A stretch of DNA of 64,000 bases from Amycolatopsis jejuensis (GTDB lineage: Bacteria > Actinomycetota > Actinomycetes > Mycobacteriales > Pseudonocardiaceae): positions 248,001 through 312,000 of the forward strand of contig NZ_JNYZ01000001.1 of NCBI RefSeq assembly GCF_000717335.1, given 5' to 3'. Shown piece after piece: positions 42,220-50,900 of this stretch. Below the pieces are notes generated by a model that did not search any database, was not told the origin of the DNA, and saw only the letters and a program-made list of their open reading frames with translations. The position numbers and the translations under genes are program-made. Numbering within the stretch: position 1 is the stretch's first letter; every line of letters starts with the position of its first letter.

Positions 42220-43101
42220 TCAGTGGACCTGCTTCGCCAGGTCTTCGACCGCCTTGATCACCACATCCGGCCGGTCGAGCGGGACGTCGTGGGAACTGCG
42301 CTCCGCGAGCACGTAGTTCCGGTTCGCCGCCGCGTGCACGAAATCCTGCTGCGCCTGCCGCCACAGCTGCGCGTCCTCGGGCGTCGGGAACGGCGTGTCC
42401 GCGGAACCGACCACGGTCACCGGGATCGCCGACGGCCAGGTCAGCTGGTGATAGGCGGTGTGCACCGGGCCGTAGCCGTCAGCCTGGGCGATCAGCTGCC
42501 GCGTCTGCCGCGTGGACGGCGCCTTCTTCACCTCTTCCAGCTGCTTCTCATTCAACGCCACCAGCTTCGCCGTTTCCGCAGGCGTGAAGAATTGCGGCAG
42601 ATTGGCGTCGACCAGCACCGCTGCGGCAACCGGATGGCTGCGGGTATACGAAAAAGCGACTTCCCCGGCCAGCGAATGCGACACGAGGATCACCGGTTTC
42701 GTGACCCCGAGCTGCGTCAGCCCGGCCGCGAGGTCGGCCGCGGCATTGTCGGCCCGCCACGGCCCCGGTACCTCGTCGCTCTTGCCTTCCCCGGCCCGGT
42801 CGTACGCAATCACCTCGGCCCCGGTTTTCGCCGCCAGTTCCGGAGCGACCTTCTTCCATTCCGTCGAATCCATCCCGCCGCCCGCATCCAGGACGATGGC
42901 CGGTTCGTGGCCTGGCGTAACGGAAAACGCCAGGTTGTGCCCATTCACCGGGACGACGTGCTCCTGGGGAACCGCCGGCGCCGGAGCAGGTGCGGGTCCG
43001 GCTTCGGCACTGCAGGCGGTGGCCCCGGCAGCAACGGCCACCACCACCGAGGCCACCACGGGCCTGCGCAGCCACTTCCGCCGGGGATCAGAATCAGTCA
43101 C
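42220..43101 (-). CDS. secreted alpha/beta hydrolase lipoprotein
   Basis: A 293-residue alpha/beta hydrolase with an N-terminal signal (VVASVVVAVAAGATAC, lipobox Cys about residue 30) and a Pro/Ala linker, so it is exported and probably lipid-anchored. The nucleophile elbow is LVSHSLAGEVAFSY, the oxyanion segment VLDAGGGMDSTEW, and the histidine is in ERSSHDVPLDRP. The GTG at 43101 is preceded by GGGAG. It likely acts on small esters outside the membrane. It lies downstream of the MFS gene on the same strand (114-base gap). Confidence 0.85.
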   Translation of the reverse strand: MTDSDPRRKWLRRPVVASVVVAVAAGATACSAEAGPAPAPAPAVPQEHVVPVNGHNLAFSVTPGHEPAIVLDAGGGMDSTEWKKVAPELAAKTGAEVIAYDRAGEGKSDEVPGPWRADNAAADLAAGLTQLGVTKPVILVSHSLAGEVAFSYTRSHPVAAAVLVDANLPQFFTPAETAKLVALNEKQLEEVKKAPSTRQTRQLIAQADGYGPVHTAYHQLTWPSAIPVTVVGSADTPFPTPEDAQLWRQAQQDFVHAAANRNYVLAERSSHDVPLDRPDVVIKAVEDLAKQVH

Positions 43102-43215
43102 CGAACTCCCTTTCACACCAGGAAAACTTCCTTGATCAGCATCGCAGCGCTTACGCGGGAAGACGATGCCGCTGCCCACCTATTGCGCGGTAGGGACAAC
43201 CCCACCTCGTTTGCG

Positions 43216-44478
43216 TCATCCGGCAAACACCAGCTGGTCCGCCCGGCGCGGGACGCGTAACGCCAGCCCGGCCGACACCAGACCCGCCGCCGCGAGCAAC
43301 CCGAACCCGGCCGCGAACGAGAACCGGTCCGCGAGCAGTCCGATGAGGAACGGCGCGGCGACCCCGGCGACCTGGCCGCCGAAATTGAAGACACCCATTC
43401 CGGCACCCACGTGCGCCGACGGCAGCGTGCGCATCGGCATCGCGAGCAACGCCATCGTCGCCAGCCCGCCGATGGTGATGGCCAGCGTTTCGTACACCAC
43501 GAACTCGGTGGTGGTACCCGCGAACGTCATCAGCACCAGCATGGCCGCCGAGCCGAGCATCGTCAGGAAGAGATACCAGCGGGCCCGGGCGTGGAAGTAC
43601 CGGTCGAACAACCAGCCACCGGCAATCGACACGAGAAAGTTCGCCAGCATCGGAATTGCCGCCACGATCCCGGTTTCGCCGATCGAGAGCCCGCGGCTGT
43701 CCATCAGATAGCTCGGTACCCAGGTCATCAGCCCGTAGGAGGTGAAGTTCAATCCGCAGAACATTCCCGCGAACAACCACACCTTCGGCGACCGCAACAC
43801 TGCCCGGCGCGCCGCCCGCACCGGCACCTCCGGGTCCGGCTGCCGCGATTCCCGGACCGCGCTCGGCAGCGGCCGCGGAATGAACGCCCACAGCAGCACC
43901 CCGATGACGGCGCCCCCGCCGGCCAGCCAGAAGAACGAGCCCCGCCAGCCGAATGCGGCCAGCAGCGGCGCGACGAGCAAGGGCGCGACGACCCCGGCGA
44001 TCCCCGAGGACGACATCACCACGCCGAGCACGGTCGCCCGGTTCTGCGGCGAGGTCCGCTCGGACACCACCTTGAACGCCGCCGCCGGGAAGAATCCCTG
44101 GCACGCCCCGAAAGCCCCGCGTACCAGCAGCAAGAGCGCGAACGTCCCGGCGATTCCGCTCACCGCGGTGAAGCCCGACCAGAGCACCAGCGTCACCAGC
44201 AGGACCAGCCGGGACCCCACGCGGTCGGCGAGGATGCCCGCCGGAATCTGGCAGACCATATAGACCACGGCGAACACCGTGACCAGCAAGCCCTGCAATG
44301 CTTTCGACACGCCGAACTCCGTGCCGATCGCCGGGAGCAGCATCGCGATGCCCGCCCGGTCCACGTAGTCGATCGTGTAAGCCAGGCACACGATCACCGC
44401 GATCGTGATCCCGGTGCGCCGGACCCGGTGTGTTTCCGGCCCGGTCCGGCGTCCGCCGCCGAGCAGCATGTCGTTCAT
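43216..44478 (-). CDS. MFS transporter (ACS-like anion:cation symporter)
   Basis: A 420-residue 12-helix transporter. YTIDYVDRAGIAMLLPAIGT in helix 1, QIPAGILADRVGSRLVLL as motif A, and FGACQGFFPAAAFKVVSERT with NRATVLGVVMSSSG match the anion:cation symporter branch, which moves sugar acids, glucarate, nicotinate or phthalate-like carboxylates. The ATG at 44478 is used; an internal ATG three codons on is possible. It follows the PucR gene by 165 bases on the same strand, suggesting PucR-controlled uptake. Confidence 0.88.
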   Translation of the reverse strand: MNDMLLGGGRRTGPETHRVRRTGITIAVIVCLAYTIDYVDRAGIAMLLPAIGTEFGVSKALQGLLVTVFAVVYMVCQIPAGILADRVGSRLVLLVTLVLWSGFTAVSGIAGTFALLLLVRGAFGACQGFFPAAAFKVVSERTSPQNRATVLGVVMSSSGIAGVVAPLLVAPLLAAFGWRGSFFWLAGGGAVIGVLLWAFIPRPLPSAVRESRQPDPEVPVRAARRAVLRSPKVWLFAGMFCGLNFTSYGLMTWVPSYLMDSRGLSIGETGIVAAIPMLANFLVSIAGGWLFDRYFHARARWYLFLTMLGSAAMLVLMTFAGTTTEFVVYETLAITIGGLATMALLAMPMRTLPSAHVGAGMGVFNFGGQVAGVAAPFLIGLLADRFSFAAGFGLLAAAGLVSAGLALRVPRRADQLVFAG

Positions 44479-44643
44479 GATTTCGGGCGGCCTTTCCTCG
44501 AACCTGACTCCGTTGTCGGATCCCGGAGGGGCACCGCGCAGGTGCCGTCGATGGAATTCCAGGCTAGAGGCGCAGCGGCACGGACGGTTCGGCGTGCCGG
44601 GAGAACCGGGCGGCCGCGGTTGGTGACCGGGAACGAACCCCGG

Positions 44644-46263
44644 CTATCCGCGCAGGACCCGCAGTTGCAGCATCGCGGCGAACCGCTGCTCGCTGTCGGT
44701 CAGGTCGATCCGGCCGACCTCGGACACCCGGCGCAGGCGGTAGCGGAACGTGTTCGGGTGGATGTGCACTGTTTCGGCGGCCGTGTTGACCTCGCCGAGC
44801 GCATCGAGCCACGCGGCGAGCGTCGCCACCAGATTGCTGTGATGACGCTCGTCGTAGGCCTGCAGCAGCGCGATCGCGCCGGTGGGCACGTCGCCCTGCG
44901 CGACGGCGGCGTCGCGCGCTTCGAGGATCACCACGTCGGCGTGCACCTCGCTGAACCGGGCGACCACGCCGCCCTTCCCGCGGGCCCGCAGGACCCGGAG
45001 AACCCGTCCGGCCCGGCTCCGCGCGGCCGCGAGCTCGGTGAACCGGTGGGCACACGGTCCGACGGCGAGCACGGCCTCGCCACTCGTCCCGAGACGGCCG
45101 AGAAACGTCCGCGCGATGCCCGCCGCGCGGTCCTCCGGCTCGGCCACCTCGTCCCCGACCGGCAGCAACCCGTACACCACCTGCTCGACCAGCGCGACCG
45201 CGCTGCGCGGATGCACGCCCGCCAGGTACATCGCGAACCCGTCGCTGAGCCGCTGCCGCTCGGCCTCCCGCCGGGTCTCCGCGACCACCGACGACGCACC
45301 GTCCTCGAGCAGCGCGAGCGCCAGTACGACGACCGGGCCGCCGGCCAGCCCGAGCCGGTCGAGCGCCGCCCGGCCACCGGCGCCCCCTTCCAGCGCGGTG
45401 CTGAGCAGGCCCGCCCGCAGCCTGCGGTGCACATCGGACCCGGCACGCACCCTCAGCAGGTGCAGCGCAGCCAGTTTCGCCGCGTCGGTCAGTGCGGCGC
45501 TGCGCTCGGCCGACAACGGCTCGTGCACCGCGGCCCAGATCGACCCCAGCACCTCGTCCCCGGCCCGGACCGCGATGGCCGCGCGAGGCATCAGTCCCGG
45601 CGGCAGCCCCGGCAGCCCGGGGTCCACGTCGACCGGCCGGTCGCTGCCGAAAAGCTCGTCGAACACGCCGTGCCGGGCAAGCACGTCCAGGTACCGCTCC
45701 GGCACCTGCCGCCCCAGCACCGTCTCGACGCGCGACTGGTCCAGACCGAGCTGCCCATCGGAAAACGCCAGCAGCCGCGACTCGCGGTCCTCGATCGTGA
45801 CCGGCGCGTCCAGCTGCGCGGCAATGGCATTCGCCAGCGCGAACAGGTCACCGGCCGGAAGCCCGCCGAGTGTCTCGGCGTCCATCGCGGACAGTCCGCC
45901 GCCACCGAGCGCCGCCTGCAGCCGTTCGGCCAGCTGCATCCACGGCACGTCCGCGGCCGCGACGAGCAGCACGACACCGGCTCGTTCCGCCGCCCCGCGC
46001 ACTTTCGCGCCGGCCGGTGCCCGGACCACCACCGCCGCGGCGCTGCCGATGTTCCCCAGCATGGACACCATCTCGTCCGGGTCGTGCACCCCGACCGCGA
46101 GAACCACCGCGCCCGGCGGGATCTCCGGCTTCTCGGCGGCGTCGTAGATCACCAGGTCGCCGACCTCGCCGACCTCGCCGACCCGCTGCGGCTCCCCCGC
46201 CGCCGGCTCGAACAGCGTCCCGCCCAGATCTGCCAGGACCTTCGGCAGGCTCACCCTCGTCAC
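44644..46263 (-). CDS. PucR family transcriptional regulator
   Basis: A 539-residue PucR-type regulator. The N-terminal purine-catabolism-like domain starts near VSLPKVLADLGGTLFEPAAG, a GGDEF-like middle region follows (DRLGLAGGPVVVLALALLED), and the C-terminal helix-turn-helix reads NTAAETVHIHPNTFRYRLRR then VSEVGRIDLTDSEQR. The start is uncertain: I take the GTG at 46263, 46 bases after the FAD-oxidase stop, because the sequence before it is not coding-like. PucR regulators sense purine, amine or amino-acid degradation intermediates, consistent with the FAD oxidase before it and the MFS after it. Confidence 0.88.
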   Translation of the reverse strand: MTRVSLPKVLADLGGTLFEPAAGEPQRVGEVGEVGDLVIYDAAEKPEIPPGAVVLAVGVHDPDEMVSMLGNIGSAAAVVVRAPAGAKVRGAAERAGVVLLVAAADVPWMQLAERLQAALGGGGLSAMDAETLGGLPAGDLFALANAIAAQLDAPVTIEDRESRLLAFSDGQLGLDQSRVETVLGRQVPERYLDVLARHGVFDELFGSDRPVDVDPGLPGLPPGLMPRAAIAVRAGDEVLGSIWAAVHEPLSAERSAALTDAAKLAALHLLRVRAGSDVHRRLRAGLLSTALEGGAGGRAALDRLGLAGGPVVVLALALLEDGASSVVAETRREAERQRLSDGFAMYLAGVHPRSAVALVEQVVYGLLPVGDEVAEPEDRAAGIARTFLGRLGTSGEAVLAVGPCAHRFTELAAARSRAGRVLRVLRARGKGGVVARFSEVHADVVILEARDAAVAQGDVPTGAIALLQAYDERHHSNLVATLAAWLDALGEVNTAAETVHIHPNTFRYRLRRVSEVGRIDLTDSEQRFAAMLQLRVLRG

Positions 46264-46309
46264 CCGGTCACGATAGGTGCGGCCGCGCGACGCGAGCAAG
46301 GTCGGCAGG

Positions 46310-47437
46310 TCAGCCCGCCACGGCAAAGCGGCCCGCCCCGACCAGGTCGAGCGAAACCCCGGCCGCGGCGACGTCCGCGGGCACCGCCTCGCCCCGCAGG
46401 ACCGCCGCCCCGAGCCGGGCCAGCGCCGGGGCCGTCTGCACGCCGAAACCGCCTTGGCCGGCAAACCAGAAAAGCCCGTCGGCGCGCTCGTCGAAGCCCA
46501 CGACCGGATGCCCGTCCGGCGCGAAACTCCGCAACCCGGCCCAGGAATTCCGGACATGCCGGACGTTCAGCACGGTGGCTTCGTTGATCGCGTCGAGACC
46601 ACGGGCGATGGCGACCTCGTCCGGCCGCGCATCACACGGCGCCATCGGCGTCTCATCCGCCGGGGAACACAGCAGGTGCCCGCCTTCCGGTTTGAAGTAG
46701 AACTCCTCGTCGACGTCGGCAGTCAACGGCACCCCGGTGACGTCGCCCGGCCCGCTGACAAGGAAAATCGTCCTCCGCAGCGGACGAACGCCGATCGGGG
46801 CGGCCCCCGCCAGCCGCGCGACCCCGTCCACCCACGCCCCGGCCGCGTTCACCACCACCGGTGCCTCGTAGCTCTCCCCCGCGGCGTCGGTGACCGTCCA
46901 CACCGGACCCCGGCGTACCAGGGAAACCACCTTCGCGCGAGTCCGGATGATTCCGTTGCGCTGCCGCAGCCCCTGCACATAGCCCTGGTGCACCGCATGC
47001 ACGTCGATCTCCATGGCGTCCGGCTCGAACAACGCCAGCTCGGCGTATCCGGGCCGCAGCAAAGGATTGAGCTCGCGCACCTCTTTGTCGTCCACCAACC
47101 GAACGTCCGGGGACCCGATTCTGATCTCCGCCTGCATCCGCTGCAGCACTTCCGCCCGCCCCGGAACCGCCGTCAGCAGCAGCGCCATCGGGCGAAGCAG
47201 CTGCTGCCCGAACGGCAGTGGAGGACTCTCGTAAAACACGCGGCTCGCCCTGGTGAGACCCCGGATCTGACCGTCCCCGAGGCTTTCGACGAACGTCGCC
47301 GCCGACCGGCCGGTGGCATGCGCCGCGAGCGCCGGTTCCCTCTCCAGCACGCCCACCGCCCGGTCCGCCGCAAGTTCGTACGCGAGCGAGACCCCCGCAA
47401 TCCCCCCGCCGATGATCAGGACGTCATACGACCGCAC
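46310..47437 (-). CDS. FAD-dependent oxidoreductase (DadA/glycine oxidase family)
   Basis: A 375-residue FAD enzyme of the D-amino-acid dehydrogenase/sarcosine oxidase group. The dinucleotide-binding motif is YDVLIIGGGIAGVSLAYELA at the N-terminus, APVVVNAAGAWVDGVARLAG is the second FAD contact, and NSWAGLRSFAPDGHPVVGFD with GLFWFAGQGGFGVQTAPA is the C-terminal FAD motif. The GTG at 47437 has GGAGG 5 bases before it. It probably oxidises a secondary amine or D-amino acid to an imino acid. The next gene downstream is PucR. Confidence 0.88.
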   Translation of the reverse strand: MRSYDVLIIGGGIAGVSLAYELAADRAVGVLEREPALAAHATGRSAATFVESLGDGQIRGLTRASRVFYESPPLPFGQQLLRPMALLLTAVPGRAEVLQRMQAEIRIGSPDVRLVDDKEVRELNPLLRPGYAELALFEPDAMEIDVHAVHQGYVQGLRQRNGIIRTRAKVVSLVRRGPVWTVTDAAGESYEAPVVVNAAGAWVDGVARLAGAAPIGVRPLRRTIFLVSGPGDVTGVPLTADVDEEFYFKPEGGHLLCSPADETPMAPCDARPDEVAIARGLDAINEATVLNVRHVRNSWAGLRSFAPDGHPVVGFDERADGLFWFAGQGGFGVQTAPALARLGAAVLRGEAVPADVAAAGVSLDLVGAGRFAVAG

Positions 47438-47608
47438 AGGTGCCTCCGTCTCCGCCGGTTCCCCCCAGACTGCCGCCGGCGCCGGAAAGCCGCATCGTAC
47501 CCCGCGATGAATCCCCGGGCCGGAATTCGGTGCCGGTCACCAACCACCTCGGCCGCGGCAGCGAACTGTACGACGTCCCGGTGGACCACCTTCGCGACCT
47601 GCTCCAGA

Positions 47609-47779
47609 TCAATGGTGACGAACTTGCCGAAACGGGTTTGCATCTTCGAGAACGACGATCCACACCAGATCACGTGCTGTGTCCAAGCGGGCGAAGAACC
47701 CATTCGAACCGAGCGGCCCTTCGCCGCACACCAGCCAGCCGTCCGGAAGCCGGACCTCCGCGGAGGCATCAATTTCCAT
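47609..47779 (-). CDS. small hypothetical ORF, possibly the truncated end of a larger protein
   Basis: A 56-codon frame beginning at an ATG (MEIDASAEVRLPDGWLVCGE) and ending ANPFRQVRHH. Upstream in the same frame the sequence stays coding-like (APYRVQRKGTFGTLLDLDDI LKDPDYV) back to the TAG at 47885-47887, which is the stop of the next small gene. So this may be a gene that lost its start, or the second half of one protein split by that TAG. No ribosome site precedes the ATG. Function unknown. Confidence 0.35.
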   Translation of the reverse strand: MEIDASAEVRLPDGWLVCGEGPLGSNGFFARLDTARDLVWIVVLEDANPFRQVRHH

Positions 47780-47884
47780 GACGTAGTCAGGGTCTTTGAG
47801 GATGTCGTCGAGATCGAGAAGTGTCCCGAAGGTACCCTTGCGCTGAACGCGGTACGGAGCGCATCCCCGGTGCCAGGCGGATGT

Positions 47885-48154
47885 CTACCGGTGATCACGC
47901 GTGGCGCCCTCGCCATTGGGATTCCGGTACGAGCGATCCGAGCCGAAGCAGGTGATCGGGTCAGCGGGCATGAAGAACCAGTGCCGGTCGATGCAGTGCA
48001 CCTTGGCGTGGAGGACGCCGCCGATCCGGGATTCCCATTCGATGGTGGCGACATTGCCGCATTCGGGACAGGTCACCAGGTGTACCGCCCAGTGACAGTC
48101 GGCCGCTGGCTCGCGGGCAACTGTGCTCGCATACTTGTGCAGTTCGTCGTCCAT
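47885..48154 (-). CDS. small conserved-type protein with CPECG zinc-knuckle motif
   Basis: An 89-residue protein, MDDELHKYASTVAREPAADC and so on, with the motif LVTCPECGNVATIEW and a second Cys/His set (KVHCIDRHWFFMPAD). Short actinobacterial proteins with a similar CPxCG...WR...HWFLMP layout are common and uncharacterised; I recognise the style but not a function. The cysteines could bind zinc. The TAG that ends it is in frame with the coding-like stretch that follows, so it could be the first half of a broken longer gene. Confidence 0.55.
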   Translation of the reverse strand: MDDELHKYASTVAREPAADCHWAVHLVTCPECGNVATIEWESRIGGVLHAKVHCIDRHWFFMPADPITCFGSDRSYRNPNGEGATRDHR

Positions 48155-48205
48155 ACCGGGTAGACGAACGCCGCGGCCACAACGTGAGCACTGAGTTCGC
48201 CGCCG

Positions 48206-49078
48206 CTACCGCAGCCCGGACCGGACAAATGCGTCCATCACCTGCCTCTGCAACACCAAATACAACGCAAAAATCGGCAAGCACGCAATCCCGGACGCCG
48301 CCATCACCGCGCCCCAGTTGTTGCCCTCCGCGGACAGGAAGCCGCGGATTCCGATCTGCAGCACGGAATCCGCGCGCTGCAGGACCAGGGCCGGCCAGAA
48401 GTAGTCGTTCCACGCGGAGATGAACAGCAGGATCGTCAGCGACGCCAGTGCGGGCCGCAGGTTCGGGACCACCACCGTCCACAACGTCAGCCACGACGAG
48501 CGCCCGTCCATCCGGGCGGCGTCCAGCAGTTCGCGCGGGAATGCCTGCAAATGCTGGCGCAGCAACATGATCCCCATCGTCGAGCACAGGGTCGGCACCA
48601 CCACCCCGGCCAGTGCGTTGAGCAGGCCGAGCTGCGACAAGTACACGTAGTTCGGGATCATCGTGACCTGGAACGGCACGAGCCACGCGCCGACCAGCAG
48701 CAGGTACAGCAGCTGCCGTCCGGGGAAGGTCCAGGCGACGAACGCGTACGCGGCGAGCAGGGCCACCACCAGCTGCAGCACACTCGTCGAGGCCGCCACG
48801 AGGAACGTGTTGCCCAGCATTTTCGCGATCGGGAGGACTTTCCAGACGTACTCGTAGCTCTGCCCGGACAGCGGCCACGGCAGCCACGCCCCGTCGAGCA
48901 CGTCGGACGGGCGGCGCACCGACGTCGAGTACATCCAGTAGATCGGGAACACCGCGAACACGGCCAGCGCGAGCAGCACCAGATGCCCGGACCAGGAGCG
49001 GCGGCGAGTGGTCTCCCCCACCGGCCGGTCGTCCGGCGGCGCCAGTTCCGGCAGGGGGTCCAGTACGGCGAGAGGCAT
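48206..49078 (-). CDS. CUT1-type sugar ABC transporter permease (MalG/UgpE-like)
   Basis: A 290-residue permease with six predicted helices. The EAA loop is ELLDAARMDGRSSWLTLWTVVVPNLRP-like (about residues 185-210), and PFQVTMIPNYVYLSQLGLLN is typical of the MalG family. AGGAAG precedes the ATG. It is the last gene of a six-gene operon with its MalF-type partner 9 bases upstream. Confidence 0.9.
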   Translation of the reverse strand: MPLAVLDPLPELAPPDDRPVGETTRRRSWSGHLVLLALAVFAVFPIYWMYSTSVRRPSDVLDGAWLPWPLSGQSYEYVWKVLPIAKMLGNTFLVAASTSVLQLVVALLAAYAFVAWTFPGRQLLYLLLVGAWLVPFQVTMIPNYVYLSQLGLLNALAGVVVPTLCSTMGIMLLRQHLQAFPRELLDAARMDGRSSWLTLWTVVVPNLRPALASLTILLFISAWNDYFWPALVLQRADSVLQIGIRGFLSAEGNNWGAVMAASGIACLPIFALYLVLQRQVMDAFVRSGLR

Positions 49079-49087
49079 CGGTCTTCC

Positions 49088-50044
49088 TCAGTTGTCGTAG
49101 AAGCTGAGCTTGTCGGACAGCCACACGAAAAGCAGTGCGACGAGCCCGAACCCGGCGAAGAACACCGTCCCCGCGGCGCCCGCGAACCCGGCGTCGAAGT
49201 TGCGGAAACCGGATTGCCACAGCAGGTAGTAGACGTTCGTGGTGGCTCCGTCCGGGCCGCCCTCGGTGAGCAGGTCGATGAGCGGGAAGGTGATCTGCAC
49301 CGACAGCAACGTGGTGGTGAGCACGAGGAACAGCACGGTCGGCGACAGCAGCGGCAGCGTGATCCACCGGGTGATCTGCCAGCGGGACGCGCCGTCGAGC
49401 GAGGCGGCGGCCGGGTAGTCGGCGCTGATCCCGGTGAGCCCGGCCGAAATCACCAGGGTCGCGAACCCGAGGAGGCTCCACCCGGACACCACGATGATCG
49501 CACCGATCGCCGCGTGCTCGTCGCGCAGGAAGTTCACCGGCGCCATGCCCAGCAGGCCGAGCACGCCGTTGACCGGACCGCTCTGCGGGTCGAACAGCCA
49601 GCGCCACACCGCCGCGCTCGCCACCGGGGTGACCAGCGTGGGCAGGAAAATCAGTGCCTGGTACACCGTCTTCGCGCGTCCGCGGACCCGACGCGTCAGC
49701 AGCCCCGCGATTGTGGGGAGCACGACCGTGAACGGCAGCAGCCCGACGATGTAGACCAGGGTGTTGCGGACGGCCTGACCCAGCTCGGGCATCGACAGCA
49801 CCCGCGTGTAGTTCTCCGTACCGACCGGGGTCATCGGCGAAGTCGGCAGAAGATTCCAGTGGTAAAAGGAAAGCTGGAAGGTCTGGAGCAGCGGCCGGTA
49901 GGTCCACAGGCCGAGGAACACCAGCGCAGGCGCCAGGTACAGCAGCGGGACGAGCCAGCCGCGCAGGCGCCCCGCCGCCGAGGGCCGCGAGCTGCGCCCC
50001 TCGGCGGCGGGCACCGGCACGGAGTCCGGAGCGACGACGAGCAC
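49088..50044 (-). CDS. CUT1-type sugar ABC transporter permease (MalF/UgpA-like)
   Basis: A 318-residue permease with six helices; LRGWLVPLLYLAPALVFLGL is the first. The coupling loop is YPAAASLDGASRWQITRWIT, matching the EAA motif. The GTG start at 50044 is placed 5 bases after the metallophosphoesterase stop; the longer frame upstream runs antisense-like through that gene. It pairs with the MalG-like permease. The combination with phosphoesterases suggests a phosphorylated polyol or sugar ligand, as for UgpAE (inference). Confidence 0.88.
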   Translation of the reverse strand: MLVVAPDSVPVPAAEGRSSRPSAAGRLRGWLVPLLYLAPALVFLGLWTYRPLLQTFQLSFYHWNLLPTSPMTPVGTENYTRVLSMPELGQAVRNTLVYIVGLLPFTVVLPTIAGLLTRRVRGRAKTVYQALIFLPTLVTPVASAAVWRWLFDPQSGPVNGVLGLLGMAPVNFLRDEHAAIGAIIVVSGWSLLGFATLVISAGLTGISADYPAAASLDGASRWQITRWITLPLLSPTVLFLVLTTTLLSVQITFPLIDLLTEGGPDGATTNVYYLLWQSGFRNFDAGFAGAAGTVFFAGFGLVALLFVWLSDKLSFYDN

Positions 50045-50049
50045 GGCGC

Positions 50050-50886
50050 TCAGTGCGGCTGACCGGCCAGGGTCAGCAGCTCGCTGACCTTGACCTCGTA
50101 GACGGTCCCGGCCGGGGACACCGGGACCGAGGTGGCCGTCGCCAGGTCCGGGTAGACGTCGACCCGCGTGCACGCCGCACCGACGACGCCGCGGAGCACC
50201 TCCGGGCCGGCGAACCCGTCCTGGGTGTAAGCGGTGGCCCCGCTGATCCACACCGGGATTCCGGCCAGCACCGTGGCCGCGGCGTGGTGGGCGTGCCCGC
50301 TCAGCACGATCCGGACGTCGGTACCCCGGATGACGTCGGCGAGCTCGCTGGTGTGGCGGAAGCCCAGCTCCTCCATCAGCGGTACGGCCATCGGCATCGG
50401 CGGGTGGTGCAGGGCGAGCACGGTCCCGGCGGGTGCCGGGGTGGCGAGCTCGTCGCGCAGCCAGTCCAGCTGGCCGGTGGTGAACTCGCCGTGGTGGTGG
50501 CCGGGAACGGTGCTGTCCATGACGATCACGCGCAACCCGTCGTACTCACTGCTGTGGTCGTACGGCTCGATGCTCGGCTCTTCCCCGAGCAAACCGGTGC
50601 GGAACGCGGCCCGCTCGTCGTGGTTGCCCATCATGAACAGCACCGGAATGCCGGTGCGTGCCGTGAACTCGTCGACGATCGCGCGCAGCCGCCGGTACGC
50701 AGCCTGGTCAGCAGTGTCGGCCAGGTCGCCGGTGAGCACGACCACCTTCACCGTGCCGAGTGCCTCGACCCCGGCGAGCGCCGCGGTGAGGTTCGCGGTG
50801 GTGTCGACCTTGTCGTGCAGCAGTGCGCCCTCGGGAACGATGTGGGTGTCGCTGATCTGGACGATGGTGTGCGTAGGGGTGCTCAT
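50050..50886 (-). CDS. metallophosphoesterase (GpdQ/CpdA-like phosphodiesterase)
   Basis: A 278-residue calcineurin-like phosphoesterase. All metal motifs are visible: QISDTHIVPEG (DxH), VVLTGDLADTADQ, FMMGNHDERAAF (GNHD), LALHHPP and VLSGHAHHAAA (GHxH). The closest described families are the glycerophosphodiesterase GpdQ and cAMP phosphodiesterase CpdA. I use the ATG at 50886 with AAAGGAC upstream; an in-frame ATG is six codons earlier. It lies inside the ABC-importer operon, between the tyrosine-phosphatase-like gene and the permeases, so it probably hydrolyses the imported phosphodiester. Confidence 0.9.
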   Translation of the reverse strand: MSTPTHTIVQISDTHIVPEGALLHDKVDTTANLTAALAGVEALGTVKVVVLTGDLADTADQAAYRRLRAIVDEFTARTGIPVLFMMGNHDERAAFRTGLLGEEPSIEPYDHSSEYDGLRVIVMDSTVPGHHHGEFTTGQLDWLRDELATPAPAGTVLALHHPPMPMAVPLMEELGFRHTSELADVIRGTDVRIVLSGHAHHAAATVLAGIPVWISGATAYTQDGFAGPEVLRGVVGAACTRVDVYPDLATATSVPVSPAGTVYEVKVSELLTLAGQPH

Positions 50887-50900
50887 GATGTCCTTTCCGG

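Noticed and set aside
43411..46587. 1058-codon plus-strand frame
   Set aside because: It runs antisense through the MFS and PucR genes, which both have clear family motifs; composition is low-complexity and Arg-rich.
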